NCBI GenBank assembly: GCA_964036665.1
Contig: OZ038528.1
Location: 9,120,501-9,184,500, forward strand
Direction of reading: 5' to 3'
From: Gordius sp. MW1
Lineage: Eukaryota; Nematomorpha; Gordioida; Gordea; Gordiidae
DNA: 64,000 nucleotides
Positions 1 to 11,232 of this stretch are shown piece by piece. The notes below the pieces were generated by a model. It had not been told where the DNA came from, did not search any database, and saw only the letters and a program-made list of their open reading frames with translations. The translations under genes were made by a program, and so were the position numbers. Each line of letters starts with the position of its first letter. Position 1 is the first letter of the stretch.

Positions 1-36
1 ACGTGAGTGCTTAATTTTTGAAAATGGCTCTATGCG

Positions 37-44
37 ATCATGAT
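37..44 (+). other. 8-bp palindrome atcatgat, one per most monomers
   Basis: The sequence atcatgat within tgcgatcatgatttc is self-complementary. It recurs at about position 37 of most monomers. The acatgagttc-class monomers carry attatgat instead, which breaks the palindrome. It may be a binding site, but an 8-bp palindrome in AT-rich DNA can also arise by chance and then be spread by amplification. Confidence 0.6.
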
Positions 45-143
45 TTCAAAGTAATAGTTTTCAGATTCTGATAAATTTTTACTTGGGATCATAGAAACCA
101 CGTCTGAAAACGACAACTTTCATCGGATGCATACGATTGAAAG

Positions 144-187
144 AAAAATATGTGAAAAATTTTGAGGTAAAAATATTTATTTTTTTT
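144..187 (+). other. Near-phased A/T tracts (possible bent DNA), one set per monomer
   Basis: Runs of five A start at 144, 155 and 169, and a run of T starts at about 180, so the spacings are about 11, 14 and 11 bases. The set recurs in almost every monomer as gaaaaattttgag, gtaaaaatattta and a 7-9 T run. A-tracts near helical spacing are known to curve DNA, and curvature has been reported for many satellites. The 14-base gap weakens the phasing, so strong curvature is not assured. Confidence 0.5.
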
Positions 188-220
188 GATTCAATGTGAA
201 TGTGAAAAGCATGACAAAAA

Positions 221-230
221 TATATAAAAG
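221..230 (+). promoter_or_regulatory. TATA-box-like tatataaaag, one per monomer
   Basis: The decamer fits the eukaryotic TATA consensus (TATAWAAR). It is present as tatataaaag in most left-hand monomers and as tatatataag in many copies from about 11.8 kb on. It is followed by gtaagcacat or gtaagccaat. With about 30% G+C, TATA-like strings are expected by chance, and no initiator or transcript evidence is visible. It is recorded only as a candidate for satellite transcription. Confidence 0.2.
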
Positions 231-326
231 TAAGCACATTTGAGAATCCTATTATCCTCGATTGACTTCCGATAAGAGGTTTTAAGCTGCGAGAACTATC
301 ATTTTGACAAAAGACAACATTTTATT

Positions 327-353
327 GTTGCGATTAGTTTGTTGTATCGCAAC
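327..353 (+). other. Conserved 8-bp inverted repeat (hairpin), one per monomer
   Basis: The arms gttgcgat (327-334) and atcgcaac (346-353) are perfect reverse complements around an 11-nt loop tagtttgttgt. The same element ends nearly every monomer, for example 63114-63140. It could form a hairpin or cruciform, or be a dyad site for a dimeric DNA-binding protein. A few copies have a damaged arm, near 6470, 26361, 28779, 30500, 36004 and 50053. The dyad is seen directly; any function is inference. Confidence 0.85.
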
Positions 354-3075
354 GTGAGTGCTTAATTTTTGAAAATGGCTCTATGCGATCATAATTTCAA
401 AGTAATAGTTTTCAGATTCTGATAAATTTTTACTTGGGATCATAGAAACCACGTCTGAAAACGACAACTTTCATCGGATGCATAGGGTTGAAAGAAAAAT
501 ATGTGAAAAATTTTGAGGTAAAAATATTTATTTTTTTCGATCCTATGTGAAAGAGCATGAAAAAATATATAAAAGTAAGCCAATTTGAGAATCCTATTAT
601 CCTCGATTTACTTCCAAAAAGAGGTTTTAAGCTGCCAGAACTATCATTTTGACAAAAGACAACGTTTTATTGTTGCGATTAGTTTGTTGTATCGCAACAT
701 GAGTTCTTAATTTTTCAAATATGCTCTATGCGATTATGATTTCAAAGTAATAGTTTTTAGATTCTGATAAATTTTTACTTGGGATCATAGAAACCACGTC
801 TGAAAACGACAACTTTCATCGGATGCATACGGTTGAAAGAAAAATATGTGAAAAATTTTGAGGTAAAAATATTTATTTTTTTTGATTCAATGTGAAAGAG
901 CATGAAAAAATATATAAAAGTAAGCACATTTGAGAATCCTATTATCCTCGATTGACTTCCGATAAGAGGTTTTAAGCTGCGAGAACTATCATTTTGACAA
1001 AAGACAACGTTTTATTGTTGCGATTAGTTTGTTGTATCGCAACGTGAGTGCTTAATTTTTGAAAATGGCTCTATGCGATCATGATTTCAAAGTAATAGTT
1101 TTCAGATTCTGATAAATTTTTACTTGGGATCATAGAAACCACGTCTGAAAACGACAACTTTCATCGGATGCATAGGGTTGAAAGAAAAATATTTGAAAAT
1201 TTTGATGTAAAAATATTTATTTTTTTCGATTCTATGTGAAAGAGCATGAAAAAATATATAAAAGTAAACCAATTTGAGAATCCTATTATCCTCGATTTAC
1301 TTCCAAAAAGAGGTTTTAAGCCGCCAGAACTATCATTTTGACAAAAGACAACGTTTTATTGTTGCGATTAGTTTGTTGTATCGCAACATGAGTTCTTAAT
1401 TTTTCAAATATGCTCTATGCGATTATGATTTCAAAGTAATAGTTTTTAGATTCTGATAAATTTTTACTTGGGATCATAGAAACCACGTCTGAAAACGACA
1501 ACTTTCATCAGATAATTACGGTTCAAAAAAAAATATGTGAAAAATTTTGAGGTAAAAATATTTATTTTTTTTGATCCTATGTGAAAGAGCATGAAAAAAT
1601 ATATAAAAGTAAGCACATTTGAGAATCCTATTATCCTCGATTGACTTCCGATAAGAGGTTTTAAGCTGCCAGAACTATCATTTTGACAAAAGACAACGTT
1701 TTATTGTTGCGATTAGTTTGTTGTATCGCAACGTGAGTGCTTAATTTTTCAAAAATGCACTATGCGATCATGATTTTAAAGTAATAGTTTTCTGATTCTG
1801 ATAAATTTTTACTTTTTATCATCAAAACGCGTCTGAAAACGACAACTCTCATCGGATGCATACGGTTGAAAGAAAAATATGTGAAAAATTTTGAGGTAAA
1901 AATATTTATTTTTTTCGATTCTATGTGAAAGAGCATGAAAAAATATATAAAAGTAAGAAAATTTGAGAATCCTATTATCCTCGATTTACTTCCGAGAACT
2001 GTTCATTTTGACAAAATACAACGTTTTATTGTTGCGATTAGTTTGTTGTATCGCAACGTGAGTGCTTAATTTTTGAAAATGGCTCTATGCGATCATGATT
2101 TCAAAGTAATAGTTTTCAGATTCTGATAAATTTTACTTGGGATTATAGAAACCACGTCGACAACTTTCATCGGATGCATACGGTTGAAAGAAAAATATGT
2201 GAAAAATTTTGAGGTAAAAATATTTATTTTTTTCGATTCTATGTGAAAGAGCATAAAAAAATATATAAAAGTAAGAAAATTTGAGAATCCTATTATCCTC
2301 GACTTCCGAAAGGAGGTTTTAAGCTGCCAGAACTATTCATTTTGACAAAATACAACGTTTTATTGTTGCGATTAGTTTGTTGTATCGCAACGTGAGTGCT
2401 TAATTTTTGAAAATGGCTCTATGCGATCATGATTTCAAAGTAATAGTTTTCAGATTCTGATAAAATTTTACTTGGGATCATAGAAACCACGTCTGAAAAC
2501 GACAACTTTCATCAGATGCATACGGTTGAAAGAAAAATATGTGAAAAATTTTAAGGTAAAAATATTTATTTTTTTCGATTTTATGTGAAAGAGCATGAAA
2601 AAATATATAAAAGTAAGCCAATTTGAGAATCCTATTATTCTCGATTTACTTCCAAAAAGAGGTTTTAAGCTGCCAGAACTATCATTTTGACAAAAGACAA
2701 CGTTTTATTGTTGCGATTAGTTTGTTCTATCGCAACATGAGTTCTTAATTTTTCAAATATGCTCTATGCGATTATGATTTCAAAGTAATAGTTTTTAGAT
2801 TCTGATAAATTTTTACTTGGGATCATAGAATCCACGTCTGAAAACGACAACTTTCATCAAATGAATAAGGTTCAAAAAAAAATATGTGAAAAATTTTGAG
2901 GTAAAAATATTTATTTTTTTTGATTCTAAAAGAGCATGAAAAAATATATAAAAGTAAGCACATTTGAGAATCCTATTATTATCATTTGACTTCCGATAAG
3001 AGGTTTTAAGCTGCGAGAACTATCATTTTGACAAAAGACAACGTTTTTTTGTTGCGATTAGTTTGTTGTATCGCA

Positions 3076-4804
3076 ACGTGAGTGCTTAATTTTTGAAAAT
3101 GGCTCTATGCGATCATGATTTCAAAGTAATAGTTTTCAGATTCTGATAAATTTTTACTTGGGATCATAGAAACCACGTCTGAAAACGACAACTTTCATCG
3201 GATGCATACGATTGAAAGAAAAATATGTGAAAAATTTTGAGGTAAAAATATTTATTTTTTTTGATTCAATGTGAATGTGAAAAGCATGACAAAAATATAT
3301 AAAAGTAAGCACATTTGAGAATCCTATTATCCTCGATTGACTTCCGATAAGAGGTTTTAAGCTGCGAGAACTATCATTTTGACAAAAGACAACATTTTAT
3401 TGTTGCGATTAGTTTGTTGTATCGCAACGTGAGTGCTTAATTTTTGAAAATGGCTCTATGCGATCATGATTTCAAAGTAATAGTTTTCAGATTCTGATAA
3501 ATTTTTACTTGGGATCATAGAAACCACGTCTGAAAACGACAACTTTCATCGGATGCATAGGGTTGAAAGAAAAATATGTGAAAAATTTTGAGGTAAAAAT
3601 ATTTATTTTTTTCGATTCTATGTGAAAGAGCATGAAAAAATATATAAAAGTAAGCCAATTTGAGAATCCTATTATCCTCGATTTACTTCCAAAAAGAGGT
3701 TTTAAGCTGCCAGAACTATCATTTTGACAAAAGACAACGTTTTATTGTTGCGATTAGTTTGTTGTATCGCAACATGAGTTCTAAATTTTTCAAATATGCT
3801 CTATGCGATTATGATTTCAAAGTAATAGTTTTTAGATTCTGATAAATTTTTACTTGGGATCATAGAAACCACGTCTGAAAACGACAACTTTCATCGGATG
3901 CATACGGTTGAAAAAAAAATATGTGAAAAATTTTGAGGTACAAATATTTATTTTTTTTGATTCAATGTGAAAGAGCATGAAAAAATATATAAAAGTAAGC
4001 ACATTTGAGAATCCTATTATCCTCGATTGACTTCCGATAAGAGGTTTTAAGCTGCAAGAACTATCATTTTGACAAAAGACAACGTTTTATTGTTGCGATT
4101 AGTTTGTTGTATCGCAACGTGAGTGCTTAATTTTTGAAAATGGCTCTATGCGATCATGATTTCAAAGTAATAGTTTTCAGATTCTGATAAATTTTTACTT
4201 GGGATCATAGAATCCACGTCTGAAAACGACAACTTTCATCGGATGCATAGGGTTGAAAGAAAAATATGTGAAAAATTTTGAGGTAAAAATATTTATTTTT
4301 TTCGGTTCTATGTGAAAGAGCATGAAAAAATATATAAAAGTAAGCCAATTTGAGAATCCTATTATCCTCGATTTACTTCCAAAAAGATGTTTTAAGCTGC
4401 CAGAACTATCATTTTGACAAAAGACAACGTTTTATTGTTGCGATTAGTTTGTTGTATCGCAACATGAGTTCTTAATTTTTCAAATATGCTCTATGCGATT
4501 ATGATTTCAAAGTAATAGTTTTTAGATTCTGATAAATTTTTACTTGGGATCATAGAAACCACGTCTGAAAACGACAACTTTCATCGGATGCATACGGTTG
4601 AAAGAAAAATATGTGAAACAGTTTGAGGTAAAAATATTTATTTTTTTTGATTCAATGTGAAAGAGCATAGTAAAAAATATATAAAAGTAAGCACATTTGA
4701 GAATCCTATTATCCTCGATTGACTTCCGGAGGTTTTAAGCTGCGAGAACTATCATTTTGACAAAAGACAACGTTTTATTGTTGCGATTAGTTTGTTGTAT
4801 CGCA
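3076..4804 (+). repeat. 9-monomer HOR unit, partial copy 2 (5 monomers)
   Basis: Monomers start at 3076, 3427, 3772, 4117 and 4462. They repeat 1-1730 at an offset of 3,075-3,076 bp with few substitutions, including the diagnostic catacgattgaaag and aatgtgaatgtgaaaagc in the first. Collinearity ends in the fifth monomer, which ends with the shortened form cttccggaggttt (near 4726) instead of the longer form in copy 1. The next monomer (4805) has no counterpart at the matching place in copy 1, so an extra monomer lies at the junction. Confidence 0.8.
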
Positions 4805-6830
4805 ACGTGAGTGCTTAATTTTTGAAAATGGCTCTAGGCGATCATGATTTCAAAGTAATAGTTTTCAGATTCTGATAAATTTTTACTTGGGATCATAGAA
4901 ACCACGTCTGAAACGACAACTTTCATCGGATGCATAGGGTTGAAAGAAAAATATTTGAAAAATTTTGAGGTAAAAATATTTATTTTTTTCGATTCAATGT
5001 GAAAGAGCATAAAAAAATATATAAAAGTAAGCACATTTGAGAATCCTATATCCTCGATTGACTTCCGGAGGTTTTAAGCTGCGAGAACTATCATTTTGAC
5101 AAAAGACAACGTTTTATTGTTGCGATTAGTTTGTTGTATCGCAACGTGATGCTTAATTTTTGAAAATGGCTCTATGCGATCATGATTTCAATGTAATAGT
5201 TTTCTGATTCTGATAAATTTTTATTTGGGATCATGAAAACCACGTCTGAAAACGACAACTTTCATCGGATGCATAGGGTTGAAAGAAAAATATGTGAAAA
5301 ATTTAGAGGTAAAAATATTTATTTTTTTCGATTCTATGTGAAAGAGCATGAAAAAATATATAAAAGTAAGAAAATTTGAGAATCCTATTATCCTGGATTT
5401 ACTTCCGAGTATTGTTCATTTTGACAAAATACAACGTTTTATTGTTGCGATAAGTTTGTTGTATCGCAACGTGAGTGCTTAATTTTTGAAAATGGCTCTA
5501 TGCGATCATGATTTCAAAGTAATAGTTTTCAGATTCTGATAAATTTTACTTGGGATCATAGAAACCACGTCGACAACTTTCATCGGATGCATACGGTTGA
5601 AAGAAAAAATGTGAAAAATTTTGAGGTAAAAATATTTATTTTTTTCGATTCTATGTGAAAGAGCATGAAAAAATATATAAAAGTAAGAAAATTTGAGAAT
5701 CCTATTATCCTCGATTTACTTCCGAAAGGAGGTTTTAAGCTGCCAGAACTATTCATTTTGACAAAATATAACGTTTTATTGTTGCGATTAGTTTGTTGTA
5801 TCGCAACGTGAGTGCTTAATTTTTGAAAATGGCTCTATGCGATCATGATTTCAAAGTAATAGTTTTCAGATTCTGATAGATTTTTACTTGGGATCATAGA
5901 AACCACGTCTGAAAACGACAACTTTCATCAGATGCATACGGTTGAAAGAAAAATATGTGAAAAATTTTGAGGTAAAAATATTTATTTTTTTTGATTCAAT
6001 GTGAAAGAGCATAAAAAAATATATAAAAGTAAGCACATTTGAGAATCCTATTATCCTCGATTGACTTCCGGAGGTTTAAAGCTGCGAGAACTATCATTTT
6101 GACAAAAGACAACGTTTTATTGTTGCGATTAGTTTGTTGTATCGCAACGTGAGTGCTTAATTTTTGAAAATGGCTCTATGCGATCATGATTTCAAAGTAA
6201 TAGTTTTCAGATTCTGATAAATTTTTACTTGGGATCATAGAATCCACGTCTGAAAACGACAACTTTCATCGCATGCATAGGGTTGAAAGAAAAATATGTG
6301 AAAAATTTTGAGGTAAAAATATTTATTTTTTTCGATTCTATGTGAAAGAGCATGAAAAAATATATAAAAGTAAGCCAATTTGAGAATCCTATTATCCTCG
6401 ATTTACTTCCAAAAAGAGGTTTTAAGCTGCCAGAACTATCATTTTGACAAAAGACAACGTTTTATTGTTAGTTTGTTGTATCGCAACGTGAGTGCTTAAT
6501 TTTTGAAAATGGCTCTATGCGATCATGATTTCAAAGTAATAGTTTTCAGATTCTGATAAATTTTTACTTGGGATCATAGAAACCACGTCTGAAAACGACA
6601 ACTTTCATCGGATGCATAGGGTTGAAAGAAAAATATGTGAAAAATTTTGAGGTTAAAATATTTATTTTTTTCGATTCTATGTGAAAGAGCATGAAAAAAT
6701 ATATAAAAGTAAGCCAATTTGAGAATCCTATTATCCTCGATTTACTTCCAAAAAGAGGTTTTAAGCTGCCAGAACTATCATTTTGACAAAAGACAACGTT
6801 TTATTGTTGCGATTAGTTTGTTGTATCGCA
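4805..6830 (+). repeat. Six monomers, end of one 7-monomer period (~2,369 bp)
   Basis: Monomers start at 4805, 5144, 5469, 5806, 6147 and 6486. With the preceding monomer (4462), the run 4462-5805 is repeated at 6831-8174 at an offset of 2,369 bp. Marks are the cttccggaggttt monomers (near 5063), the shortened start acgtgatgctt at 5144, the 325-bp deletion monomer (junction near 5406) and the cgtcgacaac monomer at 5469. The monomer at 5806 looks hybrid: its first half resembles the one at 2390 and its second half the one at 4462. At about 6470 the hairpin's left arm is deleted (attgttagtttg). Confidence 0.75.
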
Positions 6831-9209
6831 ACATGAGTTCTTAATTTTCCAAATATGCTCTATGCGATTATGATTTCAAAGTAATAGTTTTTAGATTCTG
6901 ATAAATTTTTACTTGGGATCATAGAAACCACGTCTGAAAACGACAACTTTCATCGGATGCATACGGTTGAAAGAAAAATATGTGAAAAATTTTGAGGTAA
7001 AAATATTTATTTTTTTTGATTCAATGTGAAAGAGCATAAAAAAATATATAAAAGTAAGCACATTTGAGAATCCTATTATCCTCGATTGACTTCCGGAGGT
7101 TTTAAGCTGCGAGAACTATCATTTTGACAAAAGACAACGTTTTATTGTTGCGATTAGTTTGTTGTATCGCAACGTGAGTGCTTAATTTTTGAAAATGGCT
7201 CTATGCGATCATGATTTCAAAGTAATAGTTTTCAGATTCTGATAAATTTTTACTTGGGATCATAGAAACCACGTCTGAAAACGACAACTTTCATCGGATG
7301 CATAGGGTTGAAAGAAAAATATTTGAAAAATTTTGAGGTAAAAATATTTATTTTTTTCGATTCAATGTGAAAGAGCATAAAAAAATATATAAAAGTAAGC
7401 ACATTTGAGAATCCTATTATCCTCGATTGACTTCCGGAGGTTTTAAGCTGCGAGAACTATCATTTTGACAAAAGACAACGTTTTATTGTTGCGATTAGTT
7501 TGTTGTATCGCAACGTGATGCTTAATTTTTGAAAATGGCTCTATGCGATCATGATTTCAATGTAATAGTTTTCAGATTCTGATAAATTTTTACTTGGGAT
7601 CATGAAAACCACGTCTGAAAACGACAACTTTCATCGGATGCATAGGGTTGAAAGAAAAATATGTGAAAAATTTTGAGGTAAAAATATTTATTTTTTTCGA
7701 TTCTATGTGAAAGAGCATGAAAAAATATATAAAAGTAAGAAAATTTGAGAATCCTATTATCCTCGATTTACTTCCGAGAACTGTTCATTTTGACAAAATA
7801 CAACGTTTTATTGTTGCGATTAGTTTGTTGTATCGCAACGTGAGTGCTTAATTTTTGAAAATGGCTCTATGCGATCATGATTTCAAAGTAATAGTTTTCA
7901 GATTCTGATAAATTTTACTTGGGATCATAGAAACCACGTCGACAACTTTCATCGGATGCATACGGTTGAAAGAAAAAATGTGAAAAATTTTGAGGTAAAA
8001 ATATTTATTTTTTTCGATTCTATGTGAAAGAGCATGAAAAAATATATAAAAGTAAGAAAATTTGAGAATCCTATTATCCTCGATTTACTTCCGAAAGGAG
8101 GTTTTAAGCTGCCAGAACTATTCATTTTGACAAAATACAACGTTTTATTGTTGCGATTAGTTTGTTGTATCGCAACGTGAGTGCTTAATTTTTGAAAATG
8201 GCTCTATGCGATCATGATTTCAAAGTAATAATTTTCAGATTCTGATAAATTTTTACTTGGGATCATAGAAACCACGTCTGAAAACGACAACTTTCATCAG
8301 ATGCATACGGTTGAAAGAAAAATATGTGAAAAATTTTGAGGTAAAAATATTTATTTTTTTCGATTTTATGTGAAAGAGCATGAAAAAATATATAAAAGTA
8401 AGCCAATTTGAGAATCCTATTATTCTCGATTTACTTCCAAAAAGAGGTTTTAAGCTGCCAGAACTATCATTTTGACAAAAGACAACGTTTTATTGTTGCG
8501 ATTAGTTTGTTCTATCGCAACATGAGTTCTTAATTTTTCAAATATGCTCTATGCGATTATGATTTCAAAGTAATAGTTTTTAGATTCTGATAAATTTTTA
8601 CTTGGGATCATAGAATCCACGTCTGAAAACGACAACTTTCATCAGATGAATACGGTTCAAAAAAAAATATGTGAAAAATTTTGAGGTAAAAATATTTATT
8701 TTTTTTGATTCTATGTGAAAGAGCATGAAAAAATATATAAAAGTAAGCACATTTGAGAATCCTATTATTATCGGTTGACTTCCGATAAGAGGTTTTAAGC
8801 TGCGAGAACTATCATTTTGACAAAAGACAACGTTTTATTGTTGCGATTAGTTTGTTGTATCGCAACGTGAGTGCTTAATTTTTGAAAATGGCTCTATGCG
8901 ATCATGATTTCAAAGTAATAGTTTTCAGATTCTGATAAATTTTTACTTGGGATCATAGAAACCACGTCTGAAAACGACAACTTTCATCGGATGCATAGGG
9001 TTGAAAGAAAAATATTTAAAAAATTTTGAGGTAAAAATATTTATTTTTTTCGATTCTATGTGAAAGAGCATGAAAAAATATATAAAAGTAAGCCAATTTG
9101 AGAATCCTATTAACCTCGATTTACTTGCAAAAAGAGGTTTTAAGCTGCCAGAACTATCATTTTGACAAAAGACAACGTTTTATTGTTGCGATTAGTTTGT
9201 TGTATCGCA
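6831..9209 (+). repeat. 7-monomer HOR unit (2,379 bp)
   Basis: Monomers start at 6831, 7172, 7513, 7838, 8175, 8520 and 8865. The first four copy 4462-5805 at offset 2,369 (2,367 at one start), including the acgtgatgctt start at 7513, the deletion junction near 7773 and cgtcgacaac near 7938. The last three have different partners: 8175-8864 is repeated at 10544-11232 (offset 2,369) with shared marks cgattttatg, tattctcgattt, tgttctatcgcaac and tattatcggttgac. Confidence 0.75.
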
Positions 9210-11232
9210 ACATGAGTTCTTAATTTTTCAAATATGCTCTATGCGATTATGATTTCAAAGTAATAGTTTTTAGATTCTGATAAATTTTTACTTGGGATCA
9301 TAGAAACCACGTCTGAAAACGACAACTTTCATCAGATGAATACGGTTCAAAAAAAAATATGTGAAAAATTTTGAGGTAAAAATATTTATGATTCTATGTG
9401 AAAGAGCATGAAAAAATATATAAAAGTAAGCACATTTGAGAATCCTATTATCCTCGATTGACTTCCGATAAGAGGTTTTAAGCTGCGAGAACTATCATTT
9501 TGACAAAAGACAACGTTTTTTTGTTGCGATTAGTTTGTTGTATCGCAACGTGAGCTTAATTTTTGAAAATGGCTCTATGCGATCATGATTTCAAAGTAAT
9601 AGTTTTCAGATTCTGATAAATTTTTACTTGGGATCATAGAAACCACGTCTGAAAACGACAACTTTCATCGGATGCATAGGGTTGAAAGAAAAATATGTGA
9701 AAAATTTTGAGGTAAAAATATTTATTTTTTTCGATTCTATGTGAAAGAGCATGAAAAAATATATAAAAGTAAGCCAATTTGAGAATCCTTTTATCCTCGA
9801 TTTACTTCCGAAAAGAGGTTTTAAGCTGCCAGAACTATCATTTTGACAAAAGACAACGTTTTATTGTTGCGATTAGTTTGTTGTATCGCAACGTGAGTGC
9901 TTAATTTTTCAAAAATGCACTATGCGATCATGATTTTATAGTAATAGTTTTCTGATTCTGATAAATTTTTACTTTTTATCATCAAAACCACGTCTGAAAA
10001 CGACAACTTTCATCGGATGCATACGGTTGAAAGAAAAATATGTGAAAAATTTTGAGGTAAAAATATTTATTTTTTTCGATTCTATGTGAAAGAGCATGAA
10101 AAAATATATAAAATTAAGAAAATTTGAGAATCCTATTATCCTCGATTTACTTCCGAGAACTGTTCATTTTGACAAAATACAACGTTTTATTGTTGCGATT
10201 AGTTTGTTGTATCGCAACGTGAGTGCTTAATTTTTGAAAATGGCTCTATGCGATCATTATTTCAAAGTAATAGTTTTCAGATTCTGATAAATTTCTTGGG
10301 ATCATAGAAACCACGTCGACAACTTTCATCGGATGCATACGGTTGAATGTGAAAAATTTTGAGGTAAAAATATTTATTTTTTTCGATTCTATGTGAAAGA
10401 GCATGAAAAAATATATAAAAGTAAGAAAATTTGAGAATCCTATTATCCTCGATTTACTTCCGAAAGGAGGTTTTAAGCTGCCAGAACTATTCATTTTGAC
10501 AAAATACAACGTTTTATTGTTGCGATTAGTTTGTTGTATCGCAACGTGAGTGCTTAATTTTTGAAAATGGCTCTATGCGATCATGATTTCAAAGTAATAG
10601 TTTTCAGATTCTGATAAATTTTTACTTGGGATCATAGAAACCACGTCTGAAAACGACAACTTTCATCAGATGCATACGGTTGAAAGAAAAATATGTGAAA
10701 AATTTTGAGGTAAAAATATTTATTTTTTTCGATTTTATGTGAAAGAGCATGAAAAAATATATAAAAGTAAGCCAATTTGAGAATCCTATTATTCTCGATT
10801 TACTTCCAAAAAGAGGTTTTAAGCTGCCAGAACTATCATTTTGACAAAAGACAACGTTTTATTGTTGCGATTAGTTTGTTCTATCGCAACATGAGTTCTT
10901 AATTTTTCAAATATGCTCTATGCGATTATGATTTCAAAGTAATAGTTTTTAGATTCTGATAAATTTTTACTTGGGATCATAGAATCCACGTCTGAAAACG
11001 ACAACTTTCATCAGATGAATACGGTTCAAAAAAAAATATGTGAAAAATTTTGAGGTAAAAATATTTATTTTTTTTGATTCTATGTGAAAGAGCATGAAAA
11101 AATATATAAAAGTAAGCACATTTGAGAATCCTATTATTATCGGTTGACTTCCGATAAGAGGTTTTAAGCTGCGAGAACTATCATTTTGACAAAAGACAAC
11201 GTTTTTTTGTTGCGATTAGTTGTTGTATCGCA
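9210..11232 (+). repeat. Six-monomer stretch with deletion-pair marker
   Basis: Monomers start at 9210, 9548, 9891, 10217, 10544 and 10889. The stretch contains another deletion monomer (9891, junction near 10152) followed by the cgtcgacaac monomer (10217), here further shortened to 327 bp. The run from 8865 to about 10900 is echoed at 15719-17800, 20 monomers (about 6.86 kb) downstream, with the same order of diagnostic variants: short start acgtgagctt at 9548 and 16408, caaaaatgcac at 9891 and 16746, deletion junctions at 10152 and 17007, and tgttctatcgcaac near 10880 and 17754. Confidence 0.7.

Larger units (their letters stand above)
1..3075 (+). repeat. 9-monomer HOR unit, copy 1 (3,075 bp)
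   Basis: Nine monomers start at 1, 352, 697, 1042, 1386, 1731, 2056, 2390 and 2735. Monomer 1 is marked by catacgattgaaag and by the insertion form aatgtgaatgtgaaaagc, giving 351 bp. This exact monomer returns at 3076, which sets the unit length. Monomers at 697, 1386 and 2735 are the acatgagttc/caaatatgctc class, interleaved with the common class. The monomer at 1731 has lost about 20 bp around 1993, and the next (2056) carries cgtcgacaac and ccgaaaggagg; the pair recurs together elsewhere. Confidence 0.85.

Noticed and set aside
110-145. CENP-B-box-like site around catcggatgcatacggttg
   Set aside because: The best alignment to the NTTCGNNNNANNCGGGN core matches only about six of nine fixed positions, which is not convincing.
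170-190. Yeast-ARS-like atttattttttt
   Set aside because: It is a one-mismatch match to the 11-bp ACS in very AT-rich DNA, expected often by chance, and the consensus does not apply to most eukaryotes.
1-345. Identity with the Drosophila 359-bp (1.688) satellite because of similar length
   Set aside because: The sequence does not resemble that family as I recall it; only the monomer length is similar.
3660-3842. Plus-strand open frame of 60 codons
   Set aside because: It spans the end of one monomer and the start of the next, is found in one place only, and has no recognisable domain.
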